From JADKAV01 sp963733395 (GTDB lineage: Bacteria > Actinomycetota > Actinomycetes > S36-B12 > UBA10799), in the NCBI GenBank assembly GCA_963733395.1, contig CAVTCZ010000019.1, forward strand, positions 434,001 through 498,000: a stretch of DNA of 64,000 nucleotides, given 5' to 3'. This document shows, one piece after another, positions 1-8,741 of the stretch (the first letter of the stretch is position 1; the number at the start of each line of letters is the position of its first letter). The translations under genes and the position numbers were made by a program. The notes below the pieces were generated by a model. The model worked only from the letters and a program-made list of their open reading frames with translations. It searched no databases and was not told the origin of the DNA.

Positions 1-1
1 C

Positions 2-373
2 CCCACCATGTACAAGAAGGGCAGTCGCGAGTTGACCGGTGTCGAGGCGGTCATCGACAAGGACTTCTCGTCGATGGTGCTGGCTCGTGACATCAACGCC
101 GACGTGCTGGTGATCGCAACAGACGCCGACGCGGTCTACGTCGACTGGGGAACGCCGGATCAGAAGGCCATGGCCAGTGCGAACCCGTACGCTCTGACCG
201 AGTTCGACTTCCCTGCCGGTTCCATGGGTCCGAAGGTGGACGCCGCGATCGCCTTCGCCAAGACCGGCAAGACGGCCGTGATCGGCGCGCTGGAGAACCT
301 GGCGGCGATCCTGGCCGGTGAGTCGGGCACGCGGGTCTCGATGGACGTCGAGGGCATCCAGTACTACGAGTGA
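2..373 (+). CDS. arcC: Carbamate kinase, C-terminal part (5' end outside window)
   Basis: Carbamate kinase transfers phosphate between carbamoyl phosphate and ADP, or the reverse, in the cytoplasm, usually at the end of arginine or purine catabolism. The frame is open from the first bases of the window. The visible ~123 residues match the family's C-terminal half: the GVEAVIDKD block, the VLVIATDADAVYVDWGTP strand-loop typical of amino-acid-kinase folds, and the GSMGPKVDAA segment that lines the nucleotide site. The ATG at position 8 lies inside the domain, so it is not the true start. A strong hairpin follows the stop directly, so this gene probably ends its transcription unit. The N-terminal substrate-binding part cannot be assessed. 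Confidence 0.93.
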   Translation, partial: PTMYKKGSRELTGVEAVIDKDFSSMVLARDINADVLVIATDADAVYVDWGTPDQKAMASANPYALTEFDFPAGSMGPKVDAAIAFAKTGKTAVIGALENLAAILAGESGTRVSMDVEGIQYYE

Positions 374-380
374 CAGTTCG

Positions 381-417
381 CCACGATGGGGGTCCGCCGG
401 GCGGGCCCCCATCGTGG
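381..417 (+). terminator. Rho-independent-type hairpin after arcC
   Basis: Twelve perfect base pairs (CCACGATGGGGG with CCCCCATCGTGG) extend inward through further pairs to a 3-nt loop. It begins 7 nt after the arcC stop. There is no long T tract, which is common for actinobacterial terminators. Confidence 0.85.
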
Positions 418-606
418 GCTGTCTGCAGCGGTCCCCGGTGTGGCTCTCGGGGATGGGTGGGTTATCCTGAGACAGGTCATGTGCGCTGTGTGCGTGCCAA
501 CCAGCGGTTGAGTCCACTGCAGTTTCCTGCTGCAGAGCTCACAGCCCACCAGCCGAGTTACTGCTCCCCAGCAGTGCCACCACTGTAGATACCAAGGTAG
601 GAAGTC

Positions 607-1050
607 GTGCGTACGTTCACCCCGAAAGCCGACGACGTCACTCGCCAGTGGCACGTCATCGACGCTGAGGATGTCATCCTCGGGCGTCTGGCCACTCACG
701 CCGCCACCTTGCTGCGTGGCAAGCACAAGCCGACCTTCGCTCCCCACGTGGACACCGGAGACTTCGTCATCGTCATCAACGCCGAGAAGGTCGCCCTCAG
801 CGGCGCCAAGGCCGAGCAGAAGCTCGACCACCGGCACTCGGGCTACCCGGGCGGTCTGAAGTCCACCACGTACGGCGACCTGCTCGAGAAGAACCCGCGC
901 CGGGTCATCGAGAAGGCCGTGGCCGGGATGCTCCCGCACAACAAGCTGGGGAACAAGCAGATCCGCAAGCTCAAGGTGTACGCCGGACCCGACCACCCGC
1001 ATGCTGCGCAGCAGCCGGTTCCGTACGTCATCAGCCAGGTCGCGCAGTAG
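607..1050 (+). CDS. rplM: 50S ribosomal protein L13
   Basis: Structural protein of the large ribosomal subunit. It is 147 residues, the usual length. Recognisable stretches are the N-terminal W-HVIDAED-ILGRLA block, GKHKPTFAPHVD-GDFVIVINAEK, HSGYPGG, and the C-terminal MLP-NKLG-KQ-RKLKVY-G--HPH-AQQP signature. Translation starts at GTG with an AGGTAGGAAG Shine-Dalgarno region just upstream. The gene is followed 19 nt later by rpsI, the standard L13-S9 operon. The 230-nt region between the arcC terminator and this start probably holds the operon promoter and leader; I could not assign a -10/-35 pair with confidence. Confidence 0.97.
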   Translation: MRTFTPKADDVTRQWHVIDAEDVILGRLATHAATLLRGKHKPTFAPHVDTGDFVIVINAEKVALSGAKAEQKLDHRHSGYPGGLKSTTYGDLLEKNPRRVIEKAVAGMLPHNKLGNKQIRKLKVYAGPDHPHAAQQPVPYVISQVAQ

Positions 1051-1069
1051 CGCCGAGGAAGGAACACCC

Positions 1070-1513
1070 GTGACTGAGACCCTGACCACCGAGACGCCCG
1101 CGGCGAAGACCCGCCAGGCTGTCCAACTGCCCGGCGCCGGCACCGGCCGTCGCAAGGAGGCGGTCGCGCGCGTCCGCATCGTGCCCGGCACCGGCCAGTG
1201 GAAGATCAACGGCCGTGATCTGGGCACCTACTTCCCGAACAAGGTGCACCAGCAGATCGTGACCGAGCCCTTCCGGGTGCTCGGCCTCGACGATCAGTAC
1301 GACGTCATCGCCCGGCTGCACGGCGGCGGTGTCGGCGGCCAGGCTGGTGCCCTCCGCCTGGGCATCGCCCGCGCCCTGATCGAGATCGACGAGGCGGACT
1401 ACCGCCCCGACCTCAAGAAGGCCGGCTTCCTCACGCGCGACCCGCGCGTGGTCGAGCGTAAGAAGTACGGGCTCAAGAAGGCCCGCAAGGCGCCCCAGTA
1501 CAGCAAGCGCTGA
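1070..1513 (+). CDS. rpsI: 30S ribosomal protein S9
   Basis: Small-subunit ribosomal protein whose C-terminal tail reaches the P-site tRNA. The GTG at 1070 was chosen because GAGGAAGGA lies just upstream. An earlier in-frame ATG would run back into rplM. The 147-residue product has a short unconserved N-terminus, then GTGRRKEAVARVRI, the HGGGVGGQAGA-R-GIARAL core, and the basic C-terminal run ending in YSKR. It is co-transcribed with rplM. Only 8 nt separate it from glmM, so glmM probably belongs to the same transcript, as in many actinobacteria. Confidence 0.97.
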   Translation: MTETLTTETPAAKTRQAVQLPGAGTGRRKEAVARVRIVPGTGQWKINGRDLGTYFPNKVHQQIVTEPFRVLGLDDQYDVIARLHGGGVGGQAGALRLGIARALIEIDEADYRPDLKKAGFLTRDPRVVERKKYGLKKARKAPQYSKR

Positions 1514-1521
1514 GGTCGGAC

Positions 1522-2856
1522 ATGGGGGCCCTGTTCGGCACCGATGGTGTCCGTGGGTTGGCCAACCGGGACGTCACGGCCGAACTGGCCCTCGACCTCT
1601 CGGTTTCGGCGGCCCACATCCTGTCCGAGGTCGGCTCCCGGCGAACCGCAGTGGTCGGCCGTGACCCGCGCGCCAGCGGCGAATTCCTGCAGGCTGCGGT
1701 GTCGGCCGGGTTGGCCAGCGCCGGAGTGGACGTCATCGATGTCGGGGTACTCCCTACCCCCGCTGTGGCGTATCTGACCAAGACCCGCCAGGCCGATCTC
1801 GGAGTGATGCTGTCCGCCTCGCACAACGCGATGCCGGACAACGGCATCAAGTTCTTCAACGCCGAGGGCAACAAGCTGGCCGACGCCATCGAGCAGCAGA
1901 TCGAGGCGCGCCTGCGGGAGGACTGGGCGCGCCCGGTCGGCGACGCCGTCGGCCGCATCGTCACCGACGACGCCGCTGACACCGAGTACGTGGGTCATCT
2001 CCTGTCCAGCATCACCCACCCGCTCGAGGGGCTCACCGTCGTCGTGGACGGCGCGAACGGAGCAGCGAGCCTCGTGGGACCGCTCACCTACCGCGAGGCG
2101 GGTGCCGACGTCATCGAGATCCACTGCCAACCGGACGGCTACAACATCAACGCCGATTGCGGATCCACCCACATGCGGGAACTGCAACGCGCGGTCGTCG
2201 CCCATGGCGCCGATCTCGGGATCGCCCACGACGGCGACGCGGATCGCTGCCTGGCGGTCGACGCCGAGGGTAACCTCGTGGACGGCGACCAACTCATGGC
2301 GATCATCGCCCTGTCCTTGCGCGACCAGGGTCGGCTGGCCGGATCCACCGTCGTCGCCACCGTGATGGCGAACCTCGGTTTCAAACAGGCCATGCAGCGC
2401 GAGTCCATCGATGTTGTGCAGACCGCTGTGGGTGACCGCTACGTGCTGGAGGCGATGCTGTCCTCCGGCTACGTGCTCGGCGGGGAGCAGAGCGGGCACG
2501 TGGTCATGGCTGACCACGCGACGACCGGTGACGGCATCCTGACCGCACTGCAGGTCATGGCGAGAATGACCGACACCGGCCTGCCCCTGGCCCAGCTGGC
2601 CGGCGTCATGCGCCGACTGCCGCAGGTTCTCATCAACGTCGACGGCGTCGACAAGGACGCGGTGGACTCCGACCCGGCTGTGGGCGAGGCCGTTGCCCGC
2701 GCTGAGGAGCAACTGGGGCAGACCGGCCGGGTCCTCTTGCGCAAGTCGGGCACGGAACCGCTGGTGCGGGTGATGGTGGAAGCTGAGGACGAGGCGACCG
2801 CAGCGACGGTTGCCGAGGGTTTGGCCGACGTTGTGCGGCTCCGTCTCGCACTGTGA
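1522..2856 (+). CDS. glmM: Phosphoglucosamine mutase
   Basis: Converts glucosamine-6-phosphate to glucosamine-1-phosphate on the cytoplasmic route to UDP-GlcNAc and peptidoglycan. The 444-residue length is normal. The N-terminus reads LFGTDGVRG. The catalytic phosphoserine lies in LSASHN near residue 100, the metal-binding loop is DGDADRC near residue 240, and the C-terminal sugar-phosphate loop is RKSGTEPLVRVM. It lies directly after rpsI and 485 nt before the glmS start, with a convergent DUF4262 gene between. Two steps of amino-sugar synthesis are thus kept close together. Its stop codon abuts the stop of the opposing gene with no spacer. Confidence 0.97.
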   Translation: MGALFGTDGVRGLANRDVTAELALDLSVSAAHILSEVGSRRTAVVGRDPRASGEFLQAAVSAGLASAGVDVIDVGVLPTPAVAYLTKTRQADLGVMLSASHNAMPDNGIKFFNAEGNKLADAIEQQIEARLREDWARPVGDAVGRIVTDDAADTEYVGHLLSSITHPLEGLTVVVDGANGAASLVGPLTYREAGADVIEIHCQPDGYNINADCGSTHMRELQRAVVAHGADLGIAHDGDADRCLAVDAEGNLVDGDQLMAIIALSLRDQGRLAGSTVVATVMANLGFKQAMQRESIDVVQTAVGDRYVLEAMLSSGYVLGGEQSGHVVMADHATTGDGILTALQVMARMTDTGLPLAQLAGVMRRLPQVLINVDGVDKDAVDSDPAVGEAVARAEEQLGQTGRVLLRKSGTEPLVRVMVEAEDEATAATVAEGLADVVRLRLAL

Positions 2857-3240
2857 TCACCGGATTATCGACACGGCCAGCGCGTCGATCCCCGGTCCAT
2901 AGACCTCCAGGGCTCCGTACAAGTCGCTGACGTCGACCATCTGCCCCAACAGATACTCGTGGCCGTCGCCGAGGGTCACCGTGTCACACGGCCCGAGCTC
3001 GTGTGTGGTTGCGTACTCCGCGAGAGCGTTGAGCAATTCGCCCGAGGCATGCGCTGACAGCCCCTCGACAAAGAACTCGGGCAGTCCCTTGCCGGTCAGT
3101 CCGATCGTGTAGGCGAAGGCCGGCAACCCGGGCTCCTCCTCGACGAATTGGATCATCCATCCATGCTTCGCGATGGCCCGGAACATCTCCGCGCGCAGAT
3201 CGGCGATGGTCAGGGTGGGGTCGTCACACATGCGGCACAT
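2857..3240 (-). CDS. DUF4262 domain protein
   Basis: A 127-residue cytoplasmic protein of the DUF4262 family, whose function is unknown. The start at 3240 was chosen because AAGGAGACCGAA immediately precedes the ATG; the open frame extends further but without conserved sequence. The N-terminal CRMCDD has two cysteines close together and could bind metal (inference). The middle, HGWMIQFVEEEPGLPAFAYTIGLTGKGLPEFFVEG, is the family signature. It is convergent with glmM, with the stops touching, and divergent from glmS, sharing a 100-nt promoter region. Confidence 0.8.
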   Translation of the reverse strand: MCRMCDDPTLTIADLRAEMFRAIAKHGWMIQFVEEEPGLPAFAYTIGLTGKGLPEFFVEGLSAHASGELLNALAEYATTHELGPCDTVTLGDGHEYLLGQMVDVSDLYGALEVYGPGIDALAVSIIR

Positions 3241-3327
3241 TTCGGTCTCCTTCTCATGAGGTCCCGGGCCATTCCGGGACACTGCCCACTGAACGCCGGG
3301 GGTACGACACCACCTCCCGCGGCCGGG

Positions 3328-3333
3328 TAGCGT
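3328..3333 (+). promoter_or_regulatory. Candidate -10 for leaderless glmS transcript
   Basis: TAGCGT lies 7 nt upstream of the glmS ATG, too close for a Shine-Dalgarno sequence on the transcript. This matches the leaderless arrangement seen at several other genes here. No convincing -35 was found. Confidence 0.45.
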
Positions 3334-3340
3334 TGTCCAC

Positions 3341-5189
3341 ATGTGCGGAATCGTGGGGTACGTCGGCAGTCAGGACGCCACAGATGTGGTCGTGGCGGGT
3401 CTGCGCCGACTCGAGTACCGGGGGTACGACTCGGCCGGGGTTGCGGTCGTGACACCCACCGGGGTGCAGTCGCGCAAGCGCGCCGGCAAGTTGGCGAACC
3501 TGGAGAAGGCGCTCGCTGAGGCCCCGCTGCCCGGCACGACCGTCGGAATCGGACACACCCGCTGGGCGACGCACGGTGCCCCCAACGACGTCAACGCCCA
3601 CCCGCATCTGAGCGAGGACGGCCGGCTGGCGGTCATCCACAACGGGATCATCGAGAACTTCGCCGAACTGCGCGACCAGTTGCAGGCAGGTGGCGTGACC
3701 TTCCTCAGCGAGACCGACACGGAGGTCGCCGCCCATCTGCTGGCCCAGAACCTGCGGGTCGCGGACAACCTCACCGAGGCGATGCAGCAGACGTGTCGGC
3801 AGTTGCGTGGTGCCTTCACCCTGGTGGCGGCGTCCGCCGACGACCCGGACACGTTGGTCGGTGCCCGCCGCAACTCCCCGCTGGTCGTCGGTGTCGGCGA
3901 CGGCGAGACGTTCCTGGCCAGCGACGTGTCCGCCTTCATCGCCCACACCCGCCGCGCGATGGAACTCGGTCAGGACCAGGTCATCACCATCACTCGCGAG
4001 GGGGTGTCCGTCACCGACTTCGACGGCGGGCAGGCCGCCGGCGTCGAGTACGAGGTCACCTGGGATGCCAGCGCCGCCGAGAAGGGCGGCTACGACCTGT
4101 TCATGCTCAAGGAGATCGCCGAGCAGCCCAAGGCGGTGGCCGACACCCTGCTCGGACGGATCACCGAGGACAACCGGCTCACCCTCGACGGGCTCGACAT
4201 CTCGGATGTCGAGTTGCGCGAGATCGACAAGATCGTGGTCGTGGCATGCGGCACCGCGTTTCACGCGGGACTGGTCGCGAAGTACGCGATCGAGCATTGG
4301 ACAAGGATTCCGGTCGAGGTGGAACTGGCTAGCGAGTTCCGCTATCGCGACCCCATCCTCGACCGGCAGACGCTGGTCGTGGCCATCTCGCAATCGGGCG
4401 AGACCATGGACACCTTGATGGCGGTGCGGCATGCCCGCGAACAGGGGTCCCGGGTGTTGAGTATCTGCGAACACCCAGGGTTCGACCATCCCGCGCGAGT
4501 CCGATGCCGCGCTGTACACATACGCCGGTCCGGAGATCGCGGTCGCGTCGACCAAGGCCTTCCTCACGCAGTTGGTCGCCACCCAGTTGCTCGGGATGTA
4601 CTTGGCGCAGGTCCGGGGCAACTTCTTCGGCGACGAGATCCGCGGCCTGGTGTCCGACCTTGCCAGCATGCCCAACAAGATCGACCTTGTGCTCGACACC
4701 ATGGACCCGGTGCGGGATTTGGCGCGCGGACTCAAGGATGCCCGGTCAGTGCTGTTCCTCGGTCGGCACGTGGGCTATCCGGTGGCGTTGGAAGGCGCGT
4801 TGAAGCTCAAAGAACTCGCGTACATGCACGCGGAGGGTTTCCCCGCCGGCGAGTTGAAGCACGGCCCGATCGCGCTGATCGAGGAGGGTCTGCCGGTCAT
4901 CTCGGTGATGCCGTCCCCTCGGGGCCGCTCGGTGCTGCACGAGAAGATGATCTCCAACCTGCAGGAGATCCGGGCCCGTGGTGCGTTCACCATCGTCGTC
5001 GCCGAGGAGGGCGACGAGGGGGTGGAGCCCTACGCGGACGAGATCATCTCGGTGCCCGCGGTTCCCACGCTGTTGCAGCCACTGGTGACGACAGTGCCGT
5101 TGCAGGTCTTCGCCTGTGAACTCGCGACCGCAAAGGGACACGACGTCGACCAGCCGCGCAACCTGGCGAAGTCGGTCACCGTCGAGTAG
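3341..5189 (+). CDS. glmS: Glutamine-fructose-6-phosphate aminotransferase, one frameshift
   Basis: Makes glucosamine-6-phosphate from fructose-6-phosphate and glutamine, the first committed step to UDP-GlcNAc. The N-terminus MCGIVGYVG exposes the Cys1 nucleophile of the class II glutaminase domain (GHTRWATHG, HNGIIENF). Two SIS isomerase domains follow. The frame breaks in SIS-1: after SIC the reading continues correctly as NTQGSTIPRESDAAL only if one base near 4469 is removed. The second part runs through ELKHGPIALIE to KSVTVE. With that correction the protein is 615 residues, a normal length. glmS is usually essential, so a sequencing or assembly insertion is more likely than real inactivation. 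Confidence 0.93.
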
Positions 5190-5424
5190 CGCGGCTGTGC
5201 CGGGTCGGCGAGGCCGCGGCAACGTGCCGCCCGATCCACCCCTGGTCAGCGGAGCCGGGCTCGCTCCAGATCACGCCAGCGACCGTCCGGGAACGCAACG
5301 GACCGAGTCTTTCGCGGTCGTCTGGACGTTGTCGCCGGTCAGGGGCGCCGGAGCCCTCATCAGACGGAAGTGGAGCCCGACGTGACCGCCGGAATCCTGT
5401 TCCGGTCCGATCAGCGGGTCGGAC

Positions 5425-5455
5425 TTGACCTTGACGCGGCGTCAACCTCTACCGT
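5425..5455 (+). promoter_or_regulatory. MerR-type promoter with dyad operator
   Basis: TTGACC (5425-5430) and TACCGT (5450-5455) are separated by 19 bp, the over-long spacer typical of MerR-family promoters. The spacer contains the perfect inverted repeat TTGACG-CGG-CGTCAA (5431-5445). The regulator's ATG starts 6 nt after the -10, so the gene is probably autoregulated and leaderless. Confidence 0.75.
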
Positions 5456-5461
5456 CGAAGC

Positions 5462-6202
5462 ATGGAGCACAGCATCCAGCAGGTGGCGGCCGCCGCCGGC
5501 GTCACGAGTCGTACGCTGCGGCACTACGACGCCATCGGCCTGCTTCCTGCACGTCGCGGCCCGGCCAACGGGTACCGCACCTACAGCGGTGAAGACCTCG
5601 TGCGGCTGCAGCGCATTCTGCTGCTACGTGAACTCGGGCTCGGGCTGCCGGAGATCGCCAGGGTGCTGGATGGTGACACCGACGACGTATCTGCGCTGCG
5701 TTCGCACCTGGCGTTCCTGCGCAGTGAACAGGATCGGCTGGATCGCCAGATTGCCAGTGTGCAGCGCACGATCGATGCCCTTGACGAGGAGGAGACCATG
5801 GACGTCGAAGACATGTTCGACGGATTCGACCACACGCAGTACAGGGACGAGGTGGTCGACCGGTGGGGCGCGCAGGCGTACGAGGACAGTGATCGCTGGT
5901 GGCGCGGTCTCGGGGATGCGGACAAGCAGGCCTTCACGGACGAGGCCGCCGCGATCAGCGCCGCGTGGCGACAGGCCCAGCAGGAGGGGATGCCCGTGGA
6001 CGACCCTCAGGTCCAGCAGATCGCGGCCCGGCACGTGCGATGGATCCAGCAGGGCTGGGCGGGCAAGAAGCCCTCGGCCGAAGCAGTGACCGGACTCGCG
6101 CAGATGTATGTGGCTGACGAGCGGTTCGCCAGGAACTACGGCGGCGTCGAAGGGGCCAGCTACGTTCGGGACGCGCTGACGCAGTACGCCCGCACCATGT
6201 GA
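5462..6202 (+). CDS. MerR-family regulator with TipAS-like C-terminal domain
   Basis: A 246-residue DNA-binding regulator. Residues 1-70 form the winged helix (VAAAAGVTSRTLRHYDAIGLLPARR-NGYR-Y). A dimerisation coiled coil follows (LAFLRSEQDRLDRQIASVQRTIDALDEEE). The C-terminal ~140 residues match TipAS, which in Streptomyces TipA binds thiopeptides and other ligands: FDGFDHTQYRDEVVDRWG and RNYGGVEGASYVRDAL. It should activate or repress from an elongated-spacer promoter, and such a promoter with a dyad lies directly upstream. No drug transporter is adjacent, so the target may be only itself or distant genes. The ligand is unknown. Confidence 0.9.
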   Translation: MEHSIQQVAAAAGVTSRTLRHYDAIGLLPARRGPANGYRTYSGEDLVRLQRILLLRELGLGLPEIARVLDGDTDDVSALRSHLAFLRSEQDRLDRQIASVQRTIDALDEEETMDVEDMFDGFDHTQYRDEVVDRWGAQAYEDSDRWWRGLGDADKQAFTDEAAAISAAWRQAQQEGMPVDDPQVQQIAARHVRWIQQGWAGKKPSAEAVTGLAQMYVADERFARNYGGVEGASYVRDALTQYARTM

Positions 6203-6331
6203 TTGCCTGGCGGTGCACCGAGGCGTTCGCCGCTCGGGTGGGTGGCGTGGGTTTGCGGTGTGCGTCCGGCCAGTCGATGAAGCCAGTCCAACACGCCGGG
6301 TATCCTGCGAATGCACGTGGGAGGAGCCGGG

Positions 6332-6799
6332 GTGGGTGACGCTAGGACAGTGGAACGGACCAGCACTATTCGGGCTGCACAGCGCCCCGGTCTGACCACC
6401 GGACGTTTGACCGTGGTCATCATCATCGCCGCGGCTCTCTTGTTGACGCTGGCGCTGCCGTTGCGCGAGTTTCTCAACCAGCGTTCGATGATCGCCGAGC
6501 TCGAAGTCACGACTGCCGCACAGCGGGAACGCGTGGACGCCTTGCAGAAGCAGGCCGATCAGTGGGCCGACGACGAGTACGCGATCGCCCAGGCACGGGA
6601 GCGGTTCCACCTGCAGTACCCGGGTGAGACCGGCTACGTAGTGGCCGATCCGCCTGTGACCCAGCCGGAGGCGCAACCTCTCACCCAGGACGTTCAGGAC
6701 AACTCCGCGTGGTACGAGCGGGCGCTGCGCACGGTTCAGCAGGCTCAGCAGCAGCCCGACGAATCCGTGGTGAGCATTCGACCCGATGCGCCCCGCTGA
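6332..6799 (+). CDS. FtsB/DivIC-family septum formation protein
   Basis: A bitopic membrane protein of the divisome. The GTG at 6332 was chosen because GGAGGAG sits 5 nt upstream; an ATG at 6311 is in frame but lacks a ribosome site. The ~155-residue product has a short basic cytoplasmic tail, one transmembrane helix (VVIIIAAALLLTLALPL), and then a coiled coil (MIAELEVTTAAQRERVDALQKQADQW). The family's EYAIAQARERFHLQYPGETGYVV block follows, then a proline/glutamine-rich tail. It overlaps the next gene by 14 nt. FtsB, DUF501 and Ppx form a conserved actinobacterial cluster; enolase, often upstream, is replaced here by the MerR gene. Confidence 0.88.
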   Translation: MGDARTVERTSTIRAAQRPGLTTGRLTVVIIIAAALLLTLALPLREFLNQRSMIAELEVTTAAQRERVDALQKQADQWADDEYAIAQARERFHLQYPGETGYVVADPPVTQPEAQPLTQDVQDNSAWYERALRTVQQAQQQPDESVVSIRPDAPR

Positions 6800-7298
6800 G
6801 CCGCCATCACCAGGTGACACCGCCGCCGTCAGCGCACAACTGGGCCGGCCCGTGCGCGATGTCGTCGCGATAGCCTCGCGGTGCGAATGTGGTCTGCCGC
6901 AGGTCGTCAGCACTTCTCCGCGGCTTGCGGACGGCACGCCCTTCCCGACCTTCTTCTACCTGACGTGCCCGCGGCTGAATGCGGCCATCTCCACGCTGGA
7001 GTCGGAGGGTTGGATGACCCGGATGCAGGACCGCCTCGCCGATGATCCGGAGTTGGCCGAGCACTACGCGCGAGCCCATCGCCGCTACCTTGAAGCCCGC
7101 GAGGAGTTCGGCCAGGTCCCTGAGATCGCCGGTATCTCCGCCGGTGGCATGCCCGGACGGGTCAAATGCCTGCACGTGCTCGTCGGGCAGTCCCTGGCGA
7201 TGGGTCCGGGTGTGAATCCGTTCGGAGACGAAGCACTAGCCCTGTTGCGGGAGCGGGGCGTCCTTGAGCGCACCCGGCCGTGCGTGGTGGTCGCATGA
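6786..7298 (+). CDS. DUF501 domain protein
   Basis: A conserved actinobacterial protein of unknown biochemical role, nearly always between ftsB and ppx. It is 170 residues, a typical length. The family motifs CECGLPQVV, FYLTCPRLNAAISTLES-GWM and GRVKCLHVLVGQSLA-GPGVNPFGDEAL are present, with conserved cysteines that might bind metal (inference). It overlaps both neighbours, at 6786-6799 and at 7295-7298, which suggests translational coupling within one operon. Confidence 0.9.
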   Translation: MRPAEPPSPGDTAAVSAQLGRPVRDVVAIASRCECGLPQVVSTSPRLADGTPFPTFFYLTCPRLNAAISTLESEGWMTRMQDRLADDPELAEHYARAHRRYLEAREEFGQVPEIAGISAGGMPGRVKCLHVLVGQSLAMGPGVNPFGDEALALLRERGVLERTRPCVVVA

Positions 7299-8212
7299 GG
7301 GTCGCGGCGATCGACTGTGGAACGAACTCGATCAGGTTGCTGATCGCAGATGTTGGTGGGTCGGGCCTGACCGATGTGATCCGGACCATGCAGGTGGTCC
7401 GGCTCGGTGAGGGGGTTGATGTCAGCGGCCGCATCTCCCAGGCCGCGATGGAACGCACATGGACCGCCGTTGACGACTACGCATCCCAGATCCGATCCTG
7501 CGGAGCGCAGGCAGTCCGCATGGTCGCCACGTCGGCGTCGCGGGACGCGCGCAACGCCGCGGAGTTCACCGCGGGCGTGGTGGAGCGACTCGGCGTCGCC
7601 CCGGAAGTCATCTCCGGCGAGGAGGAGGCGCAGTTGAGTTTCCGCGGTGCCACCTCGGTGATCGACGTTCCCGGCCGGGTGGCGGTCGTCGACATCGGCG
7701 GCGGTTCGACGGAGTTCGTGGTGGGCGCGGCACGAGTCGATGCGGCCGTGAGTGAGGACATCGGCTGCGTGCGCATGACTGAGCGGCACCTGCGCTCGGA
7801 CCCGCCGACCGGTGTGGAGATCGCCGAAGCCATCGGCGACATCGACGCCGCGATCGATGATGCGTTGGCTGTGACCCGTTTCGACGAGGCGCAGCATCTG
7901 ATCGGACTTGCCGGATCCGTGACCACGGTGGCGGCACTGGCCATGGGGCTGCCGGAGTACGACTCGCGGCGTATCCACGGTTCCCGGATCGCCAGCGATG
8001 ACGTGCACACCGTCACAGCGCGAATGCTCGCCGCATCGCGGCGGCAGCGGGCCGCGGAACCGGTCATGCACCCGGGGCGGGTGGACGTCATCGGGGGCGG
8101 CGCATTGGTGCTCGACCGGATCATCGTCAAGGGCGGCTTCAGGCAGGTCATCGTCAGTGAGCACGACATCCTGGACGGGATCGCTCTGGGGTTGTTCGAC
8201 GCAGGGCAGTAG
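7295..8212 (+). CDS. Ppx/GppA-family exopolyphosphatase
   Basis: Hydrolyses terminal phosphate from polyphosphate or from pppGpp; the two roles cannot be separated by sequence here. The ATG at 7295 overlaps the DUF501 stop as ATGA and brings the first conserved motif to the N-terminus (VAAIDCGTNSIRLLI, phosphate loop 1). Phosphate loop 2 is VVDIGGGSTEFVVG near residue 130, and GLAGSVTTVAAL and HPGRVDVIGGGALVL follow. The ~305-residue length matches the short single-domain actinobacterial Ppx that lacks an HD domain. Confidence 0.92.
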   Translation: MRVAAIDCGTNSIRLLIADVGGSGLTDVIRTMQVVRLGEGVDVSGRISQAAMERTWTAVDDYASQIRSCGAQAVRMVATSASRDARNAAEFTAGVVERLGVAPEVISGEEEAQLSFRGATSVIDVPGRVAVVDIGGGSTEFVVGAARVDAAVSEDIGCVRMTERHLRSDPPTGVEIAEAIGDIDAAIDDALAVTRFDEAQHLIGLAGSVTTVAALAMGLPEYDSRRIHGSRIASDDVHTVTARMLAASRRQRAAEPVMHPGRVDVIGGGALVLDRIIVKGGFRQVIVSEHDILDGIALGLFDAGQ

Positions 8213-8215
8213 GGT
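8210..8215 (+). promoter_or_regulatory. Candidate -10 for leaderless ACT gene
   Basis: TAGGGT overlaps the ppx stop codon and is followed after 7 nt by the ATG of the ACT-domain gene, suggesting that gene can start its own leaderless transcript. Confidence 0.4.
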
Positions 8216-8222
8216 GCCTGCC

Positions 8223-8741
8223 ATGGCACTACTGGCAATCACCGTCCTCGGCCATGACCGCCCCGGGATCATCGCCGACGTCACTTCGGCGCTGGCGCTG
8301 CGCGATGCGAACGTCGAGGACTCGTCCATGACGCTGCTTCGCGGTCACTTCGCCTGGACCCTGGTCGTCGGGGCCGACGCGTCTGCCGAGGACGTCGCTG
8401 CGGATCTCGCGTTCCTGGAGTCCGAGGACCTCGTGGTCAGCGTGTTGCCTGTGGCCGACGATTCCCGCGAGGTGCAGGAGGACGCGCTGAGTTTCGTCGT
8501 CAGCGTCCACGGCGCCGACCGGGTGGGCATCGTCGCCGCCATCACCGGGGCCATCGCCTCCTACGGGGGCAACATCACGGATCTGCAGACGCGCCTCGGC
8601 GGAGGTCTGTACGTGGTGGTCGCCGAGGTGGATTTCCCTGCGGACATCAACACGGAGAAGTTGTCCGCAGCACTGCGAGCCGTGGGCGAGACCGTCGGTG
8701 TGGGGGTCGCGGTACAGCAGGCTGACACGGACGTGCTGTGA
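8223..8741 (+). CDS. Double ACT-domain protein (GcvR-like)
   Basis: 172 residues, essentially two ACT domains: LLAITVLGHDRPGIIADVTSALA at the N-terminus and FVVSVHGADRVGIVAAITGAIASYGGNITDLQTR from about residue 90. ACT domains bind amino acids and regulate metabolism. The layout resembles GcvR, which modulates glycine cleavage control in proteobacteria, but the partner here is unknown. The ATG at 8223 starts exactly at the first domain; upstream in-frame starts lie inside ppx. Its stop overlaps the def start as GTGA, so the two proteins are probably translationally coupled. Confidence 0.85.
   Translation: MALLAITVLGHDRPGIIADVTSALALRDANVEDSSMTLLRGHFAWTLVVGADASAEDVAADLAFLESEDLVVSVLPVADDSREVQEDALSFVVSVHGADRVGIVAAITGAIASYGGNITDLQTRLGGGLYVVVAEVDFPADINTEKLSAALRAVGETVGVGVAVQQADTDVL

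Noticed and set aside
4460..4480. Programmed frameshift in glmS
   Set aside because: No slippery sequence is evident, glmS is not known to use recoding, and the same single-base excess occurs in many unrelated genes.
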